Part shown: piece after piece, positions 8,324-18,902 of the stretch
Position numbering within the stretch: position 1 is the first letter of the stretch
How the letters are laid out: every line of letters starts with the position of its first letter
Origin: CAVQJU01 sp963755195
GTDB taxonomy: Bacteria > Acidobacteriota > Vicinamibacteria > Vicinamibacterales > CAVVIG01
Direction of reading: 5' to 3'
DNA: 64,000 nucleotides
NCBI GenBank assembly: GCA_963755195.1
Contig: CAVWIZ010000006.1
Span: 186,001-250,000 of the forward strand
Translations under genes and position numbers: made by a program
The notes under the pieces: model-generated
Told to the model about the DNA's origin: nothing
What the model saw: the letters and a program-made list of their open reading frames with translations, nothing else
The model's database searches: none

Positions 8324-9525
8324 CCGCGAAAATGCGATCGTCGGCCGGCTTCACGCTGATCGAAGTACTCATCTCAACCGTCATCGTGCTGACCGTGACG
8401 GCGGCGGTGTTCTCCGTGCTCGACCCCGCGCGGGGCCTGTTTCAAGCGCAGCCGGAGATGACCGATATTCAGCAGCGGTTGCGCGTCGGCGTGGATGCGC
8501 TGACGCACGACCTCGCGATGGCGGGCGCCGGCGCCTATTTCGGCCCGCAGTCCGGAGGCCTCATCGGCTACTTCGCACCGATCCTGCCCTTTCGGCAGGG
8601 ACGAATGGCGGCCTATGACGACGGCCCAGGCGTATTCAGATCCGGCGCCATCACGATCATGTACGTGCCCTCTACGGCAGCGCAGTCAACCGTCCGCGGG
8701 GGGATGACGGGCGCAGTGTCGACGATTACCGTGAACGCTGAACCGGGTTGCCCGCTGGATGGTGGGTCGGTCGATCCGTTGTGCGGTTTCAGCGCGGACA
8801 CCCCGAATGTGCTCGTCTACGATGCGACGGGCGCGTTTGACACCTTCGCGATCACGTCCGCGGACGCGGCCAGCGGGCAACTCACGCTTCAACACACGCA
8901 GCAGGGGACATCGTCACACGCCTACGCCGACCGCGCCAGGATTGTGGAGGTCAGGCGGCACGTCTATTACCTCGACACGGCGAGCCAGCAGTTGATGCAC
9001 TACGATGGCCTGTCCACGGCAACCGCGGTGCTCGACAACGTCGTTGGACTCGACTTCGAATACTACGGCGAACCGGGAGTCCCTGTATTCCGGTTGCCCG
9101 GCGTGGACCAAACAGTGACGTACGGGCCGGCGCCTCCCGCACCTGGGGTGACGCAGAGTCCATGGGCGGCCGGCGAGAACTGCACGTGGCAAGTCAGCAA
9201 CGGTCAGCAGGTGCCGCGCCTCGAGCCACTGGGCGCGGCGGGCGCCGTTGGTCTCGTGAAGTTCACATCCGCCCAATTGACCGACGGTCCCTGGTGTCCC
9301 GACCCGGGCAGCACGAACCGGTACGACGCCGACCTCCTGCGCATTCGGAAAGTGCGAGTCACTCTTCGGCTGCAGACCGGCAACGCCGCGCTTCGTGGAT
9401 CGCTGACGACCGGGAATGCCGCGTTGTTTGCCAATCCCGGCACGGCGACGAACGCGGCGCGGACCGTTTCGGATCAGGCCATCCGGTTCGACGTCAGCCC
9501 GCGGAACATGAATCTCGGCAGGTGA
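8320..9525 (+). CDS. Minor pilin, PilW-like
   Basis: This 401-residue prepilin-like protein has leader MTAKMRSSAG, cleavage before FTLIEVL with glutamate at +5, and a single N-terminal helix. Its long C-terminal domain contains PilW-like phrases such as MTDIQQRLRVGVDALTHDLAMAG, shared with PilW proteins of type IV pili. It overlaps the upstream gene by ATGA and ends three bases before the PilX-like gene. It likely joins the minor-pilin initiation complex with its two neighbours. Confidence 0.78.
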   Translation: MTAKMRSSAGFTLIEVLISTVIVLTVTAAVFSVLDPARGLFQAQPEMTDIQQRLRVGVDALTHDLAMAGAGAYFGPQSGGLIGYFAPILPFRQGRMAAYDDGPGVFRSGAITIMYVPSTAAQSTVRGGMTGAVSTITVNAEPGCPLDGGSVDPLCGFSADTPNVLVYDATGAFDTFAITSADAASGQLTLQHTQQGTSSHAYADRARIVEVRRHVYYLDTASQQLMHYDGLSTATAVLDNVVGLDFEYYGEPGVPVFRLPGVDQTVTYGPAPPAPGVTQSPWAAGENCTWQVSNGQQVPRLEPLGAAGAVGLVKFTSAQLTDGPWCPDPGSTNRYDADLLRIRKVRVTLRLQTGNAALRGSLTTGNAALFANPGTATNAARTVSDQAIRFDVSPRNMNLGR

Positions 9526-9527
9526 GT

Positions 9528-10310
9528 ATGGTGAATACCCAAGCCGCCGGTTCCCGCCCCGGCAATCTACATCAAGAGCGCGGTGTGGTTCTCATCGTGA
9601 CCCTGATGGCCATGTTGATGATGATCGCCCTCGGCACGGCGCTCATCCTGACGACTGGCACCGAGTCGTTGATTACGCGCAGCTTCAGGAACAGGTCGGA
9701 AGCCCTCTATGCGGCCGACGCCGTCCTCGAGCGCACCGTTGACGAGTTGCCCGCGATTTCCGACTGGAACACGCTGTTGGCGGGCATCGCCCAATCGACG
9801 TTCACCGATGGTCCGCCAAACGGCGCGCGCGCCCTCGCCGACGGCAGGCGCCTCGATCTGGGCGAGGTTCTCAATATCGCGAACTGCCAGCAGGCCGCCG
9901 CCTGCTCGATCGCCGAGATGGATCGGCCGACCTCCCAACGGCCCTGGGGTTTGAACAACCCGAGGTGGCAGCCGTTTGCCTGGGGCCGCCTCAACGACAT
10001 CGCCCAGACCGGCACCGTGAATTCGCCGTTCTACGTGATCGTGATGGTGAGCGACGATCCGTCCGAAAACGACAACGATCCGCTGCGGGATGGTTCGACG
10101 GTCTGTGGGGCGGGCCAGACGTCGGAGTGTAATCCGGGGACCGGGGTACTGGCGCTGCGCGGTGAAGCCTTCGGACCGTTCGGGGCCCATAAAATCATCG
10201 AGATGACAGTGTCGCGGGCCAGCATCGCGACCTCCGAAGACGCACAGGGCTACAATAGTGGCATCGGTCAGGGGGGCGTGCGCATCCTGTCATGGCGCGA
10301 AGTGAGGTAG
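9528..10310 (+). CDS. Pilus assembly protein, PilX-like
   Basis: The 260-residue protein lacks a classical prepilin Phe/Glu site but begins, after about 17 residues, with the PilX N-terminal pattern ERGVVLIVTLMAMLMMIALG, a hydrophobic helix preceded by glutamate. The rest is a soluble domain with four scattered cysteines (two in the NCQQAAAC pair, two near the C-terminus). The ATG at 9528 is chosen; GTG at 9531 is an alternative. Its position directly after the PilV- and PilW-like genes supports a minor-pilin role. The order V-W-X matches minor-pilin operons of other bacteria. Confidence 0.7.
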   Translation: MVNTQAAGSRPGNLHQERGVVLIVTLMAMLMMIALGTALILTTGTESLITRSFRNRSEALYAADAVLERTVDELPAISDWNTLLAGIAQSTFTDGPPNGARALADGRRLDLGEVLNIANCQQAAACSIAEMDRPTSQRPWGLNNPRWQPFAWGRLNDIAQTGTVNSPFYVIVMVSDDPSENDNDPLRDGSTVCGAGQTSECNPGTGVLALRGEAFGPFGAHKIIEMTVSRASIATSEDAQGYNSGIGQGGVRILSWREVR

Positions 10311-10325
10311 CAGCTGCCTAAGACG

Positions 10326-11210
10326 ATGAACACCGGATACGTCGTCTGCGCCAAGTGCGGCGCACGCATCAAGGCGGATCGTGACTGGTGTCTGCGGTGC
10401 CAGGCGCCGCTGGTTCCGGCGAAGTCGCCCGATCTGGCATTGCCCAGGTGGCTGCAGGCCCTGGGCGGCGGCACGATGATCTTCGCCGTGGTCGGCGTTC
10501 TCGCGCTGGCCCTCGTCGGCGTCACTGTCTGGCAGTCGCGTTCGCCGGTCCTCGACACCCTCGCACGTCCCGCGCCGCCTCCAGCGCCAGCCGGCGGAGA
10601 CTCGCCGGTGATTCCCGACTCCACGCTTACTCCTGTGCGACCCGTCAGCCTCTTTTCTGCCACGTTTCTCGACGCCAAGCGAAACGGCGCGAAGGAATTG
10701 TCAGACGGCGATCTGGCGGCTGCCCGCACGCGCTACGAACAGACTCTGGCCAAGGCGCCCGACGATCCGGAGGCGCTCAACAACCTGGGCCTCACGCTCG
10801 AGCGGCTCGGGCAAGGCGACGATGCGATCAAGCGTTTTTCACGCGCAGTCCAGCTGGTGCCCCAGAATTGGGCATACCGTCTCAACCTGGCGCATGCGCT
10901 CTCGGAAAAACAGGACTGGGACCGTGCGGTGGCCGAGTACCGCGTCGCGGTCAGCCTGTATCCGACCGATTCTGCGACGCAGTACAACCTGGCGATGACG
11001 CTGCAGGCGAAGGGCGACGATCAGGCGGCGATAACTGCGTTGGAAAAGGCCGTCCAGCTCGCTCCGGGCGAGCCGGCTACTCACCTGGCGCTGGCGACCG
11101 GCCTGGAGAAAGCCGGGCGCGTCGCTGAGGCCCGGGTCGAGTACCAGAAGTACGTCGACCTGGTGCCGGATGCTCCCGACGCCGAGGCGGTGAGAGCGCA
11201 CCTCAGATAA
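10326..11210 (+). CDS. Zinc-ribbon, single-pass membrane TPR protein
   Basis: The 294-residue protein opens with a small zinc ribbon (CAKC at residues 8-11 and CLRC about 15 residues later). One membrane helix follows (about 52-70), then a proline-rich linker and at least four tetratricopeptide repeats (about 125-290). The layout places the ribbon in the cytoplasm and the TPR domain outside. TPR proteins beside pilus genes often act as pilotins or assembly scaffolds like PilF. The zinc ribbon makes that equation uncertain. It follows the PilX-like gene by 15 bases and is probably co-transcribed. Confidence 0.65.
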   Translation: MNTGYVVCAKCGARIKADRDWCLRCQAPLVPAKSPDLALPRWLQALGGGTMIFAVVGVLALALVGVTVWQSRSPVLDTLARPAPPPAPAGGDSPVIPDSTLTPVRPVSLFSATFLDAKRNGAKELSDGDLAAARTRYEQTLAKAPDDPEALNNLGLTLERLGQGDDAIKRFSRAVQLVPQNWAYRLNLAHALSEKQDWDRAVAEYRVAVSLYPTDSATQYNLAMTLQAKGDDQAAITALEKAVQLAPGEPATHLALATGLEKAGRVAEARVEYQKYVDLVPDAPDAEAVRAHLR

Positions 11211-11298
11211 CGTCGCAAACGCGGAAATCCTTCGGAATTGTGGCTGGCAGGCAGGCCTCACGTCGAGTAGATATCGAGCCGATAGAAAGGCAGAACCT

Positions 11299-11871
11299 AT
11301 GCGTCTAATTACATATTTGGCGCCTGTCGTCGTTGTTGTGGGGTTGGCCGGCGTGGTTCGTCCCGTCCAGGCCCAGTCGCTTGCCGACCTGGCGCGCGCG
11401 GAGGAGGAACGGCGCAAGGACGTCAAAGTCCCGGCCAAGGTCATCACCGACAAAGACCTGAAGGCCGTGCCCGGTCCACCGCCCGGCGTCGTGTCGTCCA
11501 CCCCTTCGACGGAGGCGGCCAAGGACGCCACCGCCACGCAGGCTCAGGACGACAAGGACAAAGAGGACAAAGAGAAAGACAAAGCGTCAAAGGGCCAGGC
11601 CTACTGGGCGGGCCGCAAGAAGGAACTGCAGGACAAGTTCGAGCAGGATCGGCGGTTCGCCGATGCGCTACAAAGCAGAATCAACGCCTTGACGGCCGAT
11701 TTTACCGCCCGTGACGATCCGGCTCAACGCCGGTTGATCGAGGTTGATCGCCAGAAGGCCCTTGCCGATCTCGGTCGTCTCCAAACGAGCGTCGAGGCCG
11801 GCAAGAAGGCCCTCGCCGACCTCGACGAGGAAGCGCGCAAGGCTGGCGTGCCGCCCGGCTGGCTGCGGTGA
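11299..11871 (+). CDS. Secreted coiled-coil protein of unknown function
   Basis: This 190-residue protein has a signal peptide (residues about 1-25, ending VQAQS), then a charged region very rich in Lys, Asp and Glu, and a long helical segment likely to form a coiled coil (about 105-180). It ends AGVPPGWLR. No family with a known activity is recognised. It overlaps the response-regulator gene by four bases (GTGA), so the two are translationally coupled, which suggests a function in the same envelope process. Confidence 0.6.
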   Translation: MRLITYLAPVVVVVGLAGVVRPVQAQSLADLARAEEERRKDVKVPAKVITDKDLKAVPGPPPGVVSSTPSTEAAKDATATQAQDDKDKEDKEKDKASKGQAYWAGRKKELQDKFEQDRRFADALQSRINALTADFTARDDPAQRRLIEVDRQKALADLGRLQTSVEAGKKALADLDEEARKAGVPPGWLR

Positions 11872-13299
11872 GCCCCCGCGCGCGCCGCGGGGTCGATCCT
11901 CCGATTTTGCTGGTGGAGGACAAGGACTCGCTGCGCACCATGCTCCGCCTTGCGCTCGAAGCGCAGGATCACACCGTCATAGAAGCCCGCGACCAGCCTG
12001 AGGCCGTTGCGGCCATGCACAGCGCGCGACCAGGGGTGGTCTTGTCCGACCTTCGCTTGCCCGTCGGCGATGGGTTCGGCGTGTTGCGCGCCGCGAAGGA
12101 ACTCGACCCCGAGATGCCGGTCATCGTGATGACGGCCTTTGGCAGCATCCAGGACGCGGTGGCCGCGATGAGGGAAGGCGCGCTCGACTTTCTCGCCAAG
12201 CCGGTCGATCCCGATCACCTGCTCCTGATGGTGGAACGCGCGCTGACCCAACGCCGTCTGGCCACCGAAAACATTCTGCTCAAGGAGGAATTGGCGACGC
12301 GCCGAGGCGGACCGCAGATCATCGGTGAGGATCCGCGGCTGAAACAGGTGATGGTCCAGCTGCAGCGTGCGGCCGGGACCGACACCACCGTGCTCCTCGA
12401 GGGCGAGAGCGGAACCGGCAAGGAGCTGTTTGCGCGCGCGCTGCACGTCCTCAGCCCGCGGGCCGACGGTCCGTTTGTCGCCATCAACTGCGCCGCCATT
12501 CCCGAGAACCTGCTCGAAACCGAGCTCTTCGGGTACGAGAAAGGCGCGTTCACCGGCGCGGGAGCACGCAAGCCCGGCAAGTTCGAGCTCGCCCACCGCG
12601 GCACGCTGTTTCTCGACGAGATCGGCGATCTCCCGTTGTCGCTGCAGGCCAAGATCCTCCGCGCGCTCGAAGAGAAGCGCTTCGAGCGCGTCGGCGGCAC
12701 CGCCCTGCTGCAGGTGGATGTCCGTGTGGTCGCCGCCACCAACCGCAATCTGCGCGCGGCGATTGCGGCCAGGCAATTCCGCGAGGATCTCTACTTCCGC
12801 CTGTCGGTGTTTCCGATTACGATTCCGCCGCTGCGCGACCGGCCGGACGACATCACGATGCTCGCGACGCACTTCATCGAGCGCTTCTGCCGCGATCAGA
12901 ACAAGCACCCGCTCATGCTGGCGCCCGTCGGCGGTGGAGGAACTGCTGGCGTATCGGTGGCCCGGAAATGTGCGTGAGCTGCAGAACTGCATCGAGCGCG
13001 CGGTCATCCTCACCGAGGGCGACACGATTCACGCGCGCCATTTGAGTCTGTCGTTCCGCCAGCCGGCAGCGGCCGCGGTGGAGATGGCAGGCGCCACGGA
13101 AGTGAGCCCGTGGGAGCGCGTCGATTTGTCGGGAACACTGGCTGGTGCGACCCAGCGCGTCGTCGGCGAAGTCGAGCGTCGCAAGATCGAGCAGGCCCTT
13201 CAGGAGGCCGGAGGGAATCGCGCGAAGGCCGCTGAAGCGCTGCAAGTCGGCTTCAAGGCGTTCACGGCCAAACTCCGGGAACACGGTCTGGACGCCTGA
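11868..13299 (+). CDS. Sigma-54 dependent response regulator (NtrC/PilR-like), one 1-base insertion
   Basis: The protein has three domains. A receiver domain carries phospho-acceptor Asp61 in LSDLRLPVGDG. A AAA+ domain has Walker A GESGTGKE, the sigma-54 contact loop GAFTGA and LFLDEIGDLPLSLQAKILR. A Fis-type helix-turn-helix lies at the C-terminus (GGNRAKAAEAL). The frame shifts +1 near 12930, where one extra C precedes CGTCGGCGG; the corrected protein has about 476 residues. The GTG start overlaps the preceding stop. Its kinase is probably the one at 6289, and its target probably the sigma-54 pilin promoter at 901. Confidence 0.85.
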
Positions 13300-13323
13300 C
13301 CCTCAGCCCTTCGAGCCGCAGTC

Positions 13324-14417
13324 CTATTTCTTGAACCCCAGCCGCAGCAGGGCGGCCTTCATTTCCTTCTCGGTCACGTCGTCGACGATCGGCCGTCGCG
13401 CCGATCGCGGTTGGCAGCACGAAGTGCAGCGTGCCGGCGACGACTTTCTTGTCGTGCCGGATCGCGGTCGAGCATCTGCGCGGCCGACAGGTCGGCGATC
13501 GGTGGGAGCGGACCGAGGCGCGCGATCAGATCGGCCAGGGCCTTGCGATCGCTCTCGGCCAAGCGCGCCCCGCGCCGTGCTGAGTTGCGCGGCGACGAGC
13601 ATCCCGAACGCCACGGCTTCGCCGTGGCGGAACCGCCGATACTTCGTGACCGCTTCGATCGCGTGTCCCGCCGTGTGGCCGAAGTTCAGAATCCGGCGCG
13701 GCCCCGCTTCCTTTTCGTCGGCCGTGACGACGGTCGCCTTGATCTGACACGATTCGGCGATGATCGGCGTCAGCGCGGCGGGCTCGCGGTCGAAGATCGC
13801 GTTCAGGTTCGCGTCCAATGCGATCGAAGAGAGCCGGGCTGGACGTCATGCCGTATTTCACGACCTCGTAGAGTCCCGCACGAAATTCACGGCGCGGCAG
13901 CGTGACCAGCACCGACGGGATCGATCAGCACGCCGTGCGGCTGATAGAACGAACCGATCAGATTCTTTCCGAGCGGATGGTTGACGCCGACCTTGCCGCC
14001 GATGGCGCTGTCGACCTGCGCCAGCAGCGTCGTCGGAACGTGCACGAGCGCGACGCCGCGCAGGTACGTCGAGGCGGCAAAGCCGGCCATGTCGCCGATG
14101 ACGCCGCCGCCGAACGTGACGATCGTCGATTCTGCGATCGGCCGTGGCCTTGACCAACGCGTCGTAGATACGCGTGACCGTCGCGAGCTGCTTGTACCGT
14201 TCGCCGTCGGGGACGAGAATCGGTTCGAGGCCGCGCGCTCCGCGCGCCACGCGGGCGCCGTGCAGCCGCCACACGAGCGGGACTCGACACGACGAAGCGA
14301 CGCTGTCGGAACGGGGAGATCGTCGAGCAGGCGTCCCACGCGATCGAGGGCGCCCTCGTCGAGCGTGACCGCGTAGCTGCGAGACGGTGTGCCGACGTTG
14401 ATGCGAACAGGGGTCAC
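13324..14417 (-). CDS. aroB: 3-dehydroquinate synthase, broken by about eight 1-base insertions
   Basis: AroB makes 3-dehydroquinate from DAHP in the shikimate pathway, using NAD and a divalent metal. Recognisable pieces in order are PDGERYKQ, the glycine-rich TFGGGVIGDMAGFAAS, VPTTLLAQVDSAIGGK, GVNHPLGKNLIG with FYQP, FRAGLYEVVKYG, and the metal-binding RILNFGHTAGHAIE followed by HGEAVAFGM. These lie in successive frames; each change equals one extra base, about eight in all, and the joined protein would be near 360 residues, the usual length. The start is a GTG at 14417. The gene converges on the sigma-54 activator gene with 24 bases between. Functional loss is not inferred because the insertions look like sequencing error. 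Confidence 0.82.
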
Positions 14418-14435
14418 GAGGCTCGGAGGCCGTAC

Positions 14436-14462
14436 AGGGTTCACAGGGTTCAGAGGGTCAAC
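14436..14462. repeat. Three 9-bp AGGGTTCAN repeats between aroB and nadB
   Basis: AGGGTTCAC, AGGGTTCAG and AGGGTCAAC are head to tail in the 81-bp gap between the divergent aroB and nadB starts. They resemble the GGTTCA arrays at 32830-32912 and 35605-35718. Confidence 0.55.
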
Positions 14463-14498
14463 AGGCGGCATGAAGACCGGATGGTAGGATAGCACTCC

Positions 14499-16071
14499 GT
14501 GAATCTGTCGCCAGATTTCGTGGTCATCGGCAGCGGGATCGCCGGCTTGCGCGCGGCGATTGCACTCGCGCCGGTCGGGCGCGTGCTGATTCTCACCAAG
14601 GCCGAGCCGACGGAGAGCAACACCGGCTACGCGCAGGGCGGCATCGCCGTGGCGCTCGGCGACGACGACAGCCCCGCGCTGCACGCGTCGGACACGATCA
14701 CGCGCCGGCGACGGTCTGTGCGACGAGGCGGCGGTGCGCGTGCTCGTCGGCGAAGGACCGCGCTACGTGCAACGAGCTCGTCGAGTGGGGCACGCGCTTC
14801 GATCGCGATGCGGACGGCGCGTCTGGCGCGCGGACGCGAGGCCGCGCACAGCGTCCGGCGCGTGCTGCATGCGGGCGATGCGACCGGTCGCGAGATCGCG
14901 CGCGTGCTGTGGACGGCGCGTCAGCGCGCTGAAGTCGGTCGAGACGGCCAATCATGCGCTCGTGACGGAACTGCTCGTCGAACACGAGCGCTGCGTCGGC
15001 GTCCGTTTCTACGATCAGCTCGGTTTTCCGCGCGATGCGCGCGCGAAGGCCACGCTGCTGGCGACGGGCGGCGCGGGACAGGTGTTTCGTCACACGACGA
15101 ATCCGCGAGTCGCCACCGGCGACGGCGTGGCGCTCGGATTTCACGCCGGCGCCCGCGTGGCGGATCTCGAGTTCGTCCAGTTTCATCCGACCGCGCTCAA
15201 CGTGCCGGGCGCGCCGCGATTCCTGATTTCGGAAGCGCTTCGCGGCGACGGCGGACGCCTGATCAACGGCCGCGGCCAGGCGTTCATGACGCGCTATCAC
15301 CCGGACGGCGATCTGGCGCCGCGCGATGTCGTCGCCCGCGGCATCGTCCGCGAAATGGACACGACGGGAGGATCCGTGTTCCTGTCGCTGTCGCATCTCG
15401 ACTCGGACTACGTCGTCCGCCGTTTTCCGACGATCGCGGACATGTGCCGCCAGGTCGGCCTCGACCTCGCGCGCGATCCGATTCCGGTGAGTCCCGCCGC
15501 GCACTACGTCATGGGCGGCGTCGACGACCGATCAGTGGGGCAGCACGTCGCTGCCGGGATTGCTCGCGGCCGGCGAGGTCGCGTGCACGGGCGTCCACGG
15601 CGCGAACCGGCTGGCCAGCAACTCGCTGCTCGAGGGGCTCGTCTTCGGCGCCCGCGCGGCGTCGGCGATGCAGCAGCCGGCGGCCGCCGCGCCTCTCGGA
15701 AACGATCGACGCGAGGCTCGCCCCCACGGCGCCGGCCAGCGTCGGCCGCTCGCCGCTGACGACGACCGAAGTTCGCGATCTGATGTGGAAGTCCGTCGGC
15801 CTGTTCCGGACGCGCGAAGGGCATGGAAGACGCCGTCGCGAAGCTCGAAGCGTCGTACGCCGCGCATCGCGACGCGCTCGCCAACGCCCGCGCGGACGAC
15901 GGCGATGCGTGGAAGCAGTTCAACCTCGTGACGGTCGCGCGGCTGATCGCGCGCGCGGCGCTGCGGCGCCAGGAGAGCCGCGGCGCTCACTACCGCGCCG
16001 ATTTCCCTGAGCACGACGATATACACTGGAAAGCTCACTACGTTGACCACAGCGACGGCCTGACTCTATGA
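14499..16071 (+). CDS. nadB: L-aspartate oxidase, broken by about seven 1-base insertions
   Basis: NadB oxidises L-aspartate to iminoaspartate with FAD, the first step of de novo NAD synthesis. The N-terminus has the FAD fold VIGSGIAGLRAA and NTGYAQGGIAVAL. Further on are ATGGAGQVF, GDGVALGFHAGA, the active-site region EFVQFHPTAL, and ISEALRGDGG, RDVVARGI and VSPAAHYVMGG, all typical of the family. The pieces fall in three frames, and every change equals one inserted base (about seven). The corrected protein has about 520 residues, as expected. The GTG start lies 81 bases from the aroB start, and the end overlaps proS (ATGA). nadA and nadC are not in the window. Confidence 0.85.
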
Positions 16072-17924
16072 AACAGTCCAAGTTCCTGATCCATACGTAT
16101 CGCGAGACACCGCGCGACGCCGACGTCGTCAGCCAGCAGCTCATGATGCGCGCGGGCATGATCCAGAGAGTCGCGGCCGGCATCTACGATTACCTGCCGC
16201 TGGCCCTGCGAAGCATTCGAAAGTTCGAGGCGATCGTCCGCGAAGAGCTCGCGAAGGACGGCTGCCAGGAACTGCTGATGCCCACCGTGCAGCCGCAGAG
16301 AGCTGTGGGACGAGAGCGGCCGCTGGCAGTTCTACGGCAAAGAGCTCTTGCGTTTCAAGGATCGCAAAGACGCGGACTTCTGCCTGGGCCCGACCCATGA
16401 AGAGGTCGTGACGGACATCATCCGCAAGATCATCACGAGCTACAAGCAGCTTCCGCTGAACGTCTTTCAGATCCAGATCGAAGTTTCGCGACGAGATTCG
16501 CCCGCGCTTCGGTCTGATGCGGGGCCGCGAGTTCATCATGAAGGACGCGTATTCGTTCCACGTCGACGACGCCGACGCGGACCGCGAGTACTGGAGGATG
16601 TTCGAGGCCTACAAGCGGATCTTCGGACGGCTCGGGGTCAAGTTCCGGCCCGTCGAAGCCGACAGCGGCGCCATCGGCGGAAGCTTCACGCACGAGTTCC
16701 ACGTGCTCGCCGACAGCGGTGAGGACGCGATTCTGAGCTGCGACACGTGCGAGTACACGTCGAACGTGGAGAAGACCGAAGCGCCTCAGTTGCCGTTTCC
16801 GCTACGCGTCGGAATCCGTGCTCGAACTGCAGCGCGCGCATTTTCACACGCCGGGGATCGTGTCGATGGAGGAGCAGGCCAGGGCGTTCCGCGACGACAC
16901 GCACAAGGGGCTTCCCCTCGATCACGCCTCGAAGTTCTATCTGTTCCGCGTCACGAAGGGCGACACGGCATCGGATGTCGGCGTCGTGCTGCGAAGCGAT
17001 CACGAGCCAAATCTGGTCAAGGTGAAGAATCTGACTGGGCGCCGATTCCATCGAGCTCACGCCGATTGCCGAGGCCGAAAAGCGCGCGGGCGCGCCGTCA
17101 GGCTTCATCGGGCCGGTCGAGCTCGATGTGCCTGTCTATGTCGATCGAAGCCTCGATGGCGCGTTCAATCTCACGTGCGGCGCGAACACGAGAGGGCTAT
17201 CACCATTTCGGATTCAAGCCGGATCGCGATCTGAAGCAGTTCAAGGGCTTTCACGATCTTCGCAGTGGCCGTCGAAGGCGACGCCTGCACGCGCTGCGGC
17301 AAGGGGAAGTACCAGAGCTTCCGCGGCATCGAGGTCGGGCAGGTCTTCAAGCTCGGCACGAAGTACTCGACAGCGATGGGCTGCAACTATCTCGACGAAG
17401 GCGGCGTCAGCAAGCCCATGGTGATGGGATGCTACGGCATCGGCATCACGCGAACCGTCGCGGCCGTCATGGAGCAGGGTCACGACGCGGACGGCATCAT
17501 CTGGCCCTGGGCGGTGGCGCCGTTCCACGTCCACCTGCTGAGTCTCGACGCAGGCAACGCGGACGTTGCCGCCGCCGCGGAACGGGCCGAGCGCGATCTC
17601 GAGGCGGCGGGCTTCGAGGTCCTGCACGACGATCGCGACGGCCTGAGCCCCGGCGTCAAGTTCAAGGACGCCGATCTCCTCGGCATGCCTCTTCGCGTCG
17701 TCGTCGGCGCCAAGGGGCTGAAGGACGGCACGATCGAATTGAGAGACCGGCGAACGAAGAAGATGGAGAAAGTCCCGTTCGACCAGCTTGTCGCCGCGGC
17801 TCGAGAGTTCGCTAAGTCGTCTGACGAGATCGACGGCCAGCGCTTCTCGAATCTTCTTCATCACCGCGTGCCGCCGCGTCAGCCGTCGCGCGCGACGATG
17901 GCGTGGAAGGCGTCCGCGAGGTGA
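16068..17924 (+). CDS. proS: Prolyl-tRNA synthetase (bacterial type), broken by at least six 1-base insertions
   Basis: ProS charges tRNA-Pro. The N-terminal sequence (SKFLIHTYRETPRDADVVS) and class II motifs are clear, including GPTHEEVVTDI, RPRFGLMRGREFIMKD and GCYGIGITRTVAA. A YbaK-like editing insertion domain lies between motifs 2 and 3, as in the E. coli type, and a C-terminal anticodon-binding domain is present. Frame changes near 16300, 16488, 16795, 17040, 17190 and 17262 are each one extra base. The last frame stays open to 17924, giving about 616 residues, some 40 more than usual. The true stop is probably earlier (a stop at 17813-17815 lies in another frame), and the end overlaps the opposite gene. 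Confidence 0.85.
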
Positions 17925-18823
17925 TCGCGCCACCAGCCGATCCGTCGCGCGCGCAGTGCGCGGTGGCGATGGCTTCGAGGCACGATGGCGTCGCCGATGA
18001 GTGACAGCGCGGCCAGGAATTCCACTGGCAGGGCCGTCGCTCGCACTTTCGAGCGCTTCTCGAAGATCGTAGAGCACCCAGACGACTCGACCGCTTTGCC
18101 AGCGCGACGTGCGCCGTCGCCCCGCGCGCGGGTCCACTCGCTGCGGCGTGCCGGCGGCTCTGACGCCTCCCGCTCGCGAACGCGCTCGACGATGCGGTGC
18201 AGCAGCGGGAGGGAAGCGGCCGAACTGTGCGTGCCGAGGAGCCGCCGCAACGTGTCCAGGTCGGGCAGCTCACCTTCCGCCGCGGCGGCCATCTGGTCGG
18301 CGGCCGGCGCATCCGGCCTGGGCTGGCCGCGACGCGCGGCCGTCGCCCGCTCCCGAACAGCGCGACTCGGATCGCGCGCAAGCGCCTGCCAAAGCGGTTC
18401 GAGCGCTGACGGTTCGAGATCGCCGAGCGCATCCAGGGCGTCGAGCCGAACCGTTTCGCGACACGCCTGGTTCAGCACGAGCCTGATCAACCGGTCGAGA
18501 GCGGCGCTGCCGCGCCGGCCTTTGAGGAAGACGCGAACCACCGCCACGGCGGCTCCCGCCACCGCGGCGTCAACGTCGGCCGTCGCGCGCTCCGCCGCGT
18601 CGAGGGCTCGTGGGTCGCCGAGCGCTTCGAGCGCGCGGAGCGCGGCCGTTCGGGCTGTCGCTCCAGCGTCGAGCCGATCGACGACGTCTATCAGGCGTTC
18701 GACGGCGCGGGGACCGATCACCGTCAGGCGGGCGACGGCGGTTTCGCGAGTGACGGCGCTCTCGGAACCGAGAGCAGACACGAGATCGTCGATAGCCCTG
18801 GCGGACGATGTGCGAATGGTCAC
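17879..18823 (-). CDS. HEAT-repeat protein, several 1-base insertions in the C-terminal half
   Basis: The N-terminal half is a clean array of HEAT-like helical pairs (for example SAVTRETAVARLTVIGPRAV, ARTAALRALEALGDPRAL and ETVRLDALDALGDLEP), a fold used for protein binding. Downstream of about 18150 the conserved-looking pieces (VALAKR, YDLREALES, LPVEFLAALSLIGDA, CLEAIATAH, RRIGWWRDHLADAFHAIVAR) lie in successive frames shifted by single extra bases, about six in total. The frame used ends at 17879; if one more insertion exists the true end may be near 17812. The start is GTG. Function is unknown, and it converges on proS. Confidence 0.6.
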   Translation of the reverse strand: MTIRTSSARAIDDLVSALGSESAVTRETAVARLTVIGPRAVERLIDVVDRLDAGATARTAALRALEALGDPRALDAAERATADVDAAVAGAAVAVVRVFLKGRRGSAALDRLIRLVLNQACRETVRLDALDALGDLEPSALEPLWQALARDPSRAVRERATAARRGQPRPDAPAADQMAAAAEGELPDLDTLRRLLGTHSSAASLPLLHRIVERVREREASEPPARRSEWTRARGDGARRAGKAVESSGCSTIFEKRSKVRATALPVEFLAALSLIGDAIVPRSHRHRALRARRIGWWRDHLADAFHAIVARDG

Positions 18824-18840
18824 CGCGGCCGATCGTACAA

Positions 18841-18869
18841 GAAAAAGGGCGGGCCCGAAGGCCCGCCCT
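18841..18869 (-). terminator. Rho-independent terminator after the OmpA-family gene
   Basis: A perfect 10-bp stem, AGGGCGGGCC (18846-18855) with GGCCCGCCCT (18860-18869), encloses a CGAA tetraloop. Read on the minus strand it is followed by TTTTTC. It separates the OmpA gene (ending 18903) from the HEAT gene start at 18823. Confidence 0.88.
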
Positions 18870-18902
18870 GTATGACCGCCGACCGGGCTCCGAACGGCCC
18901 GG

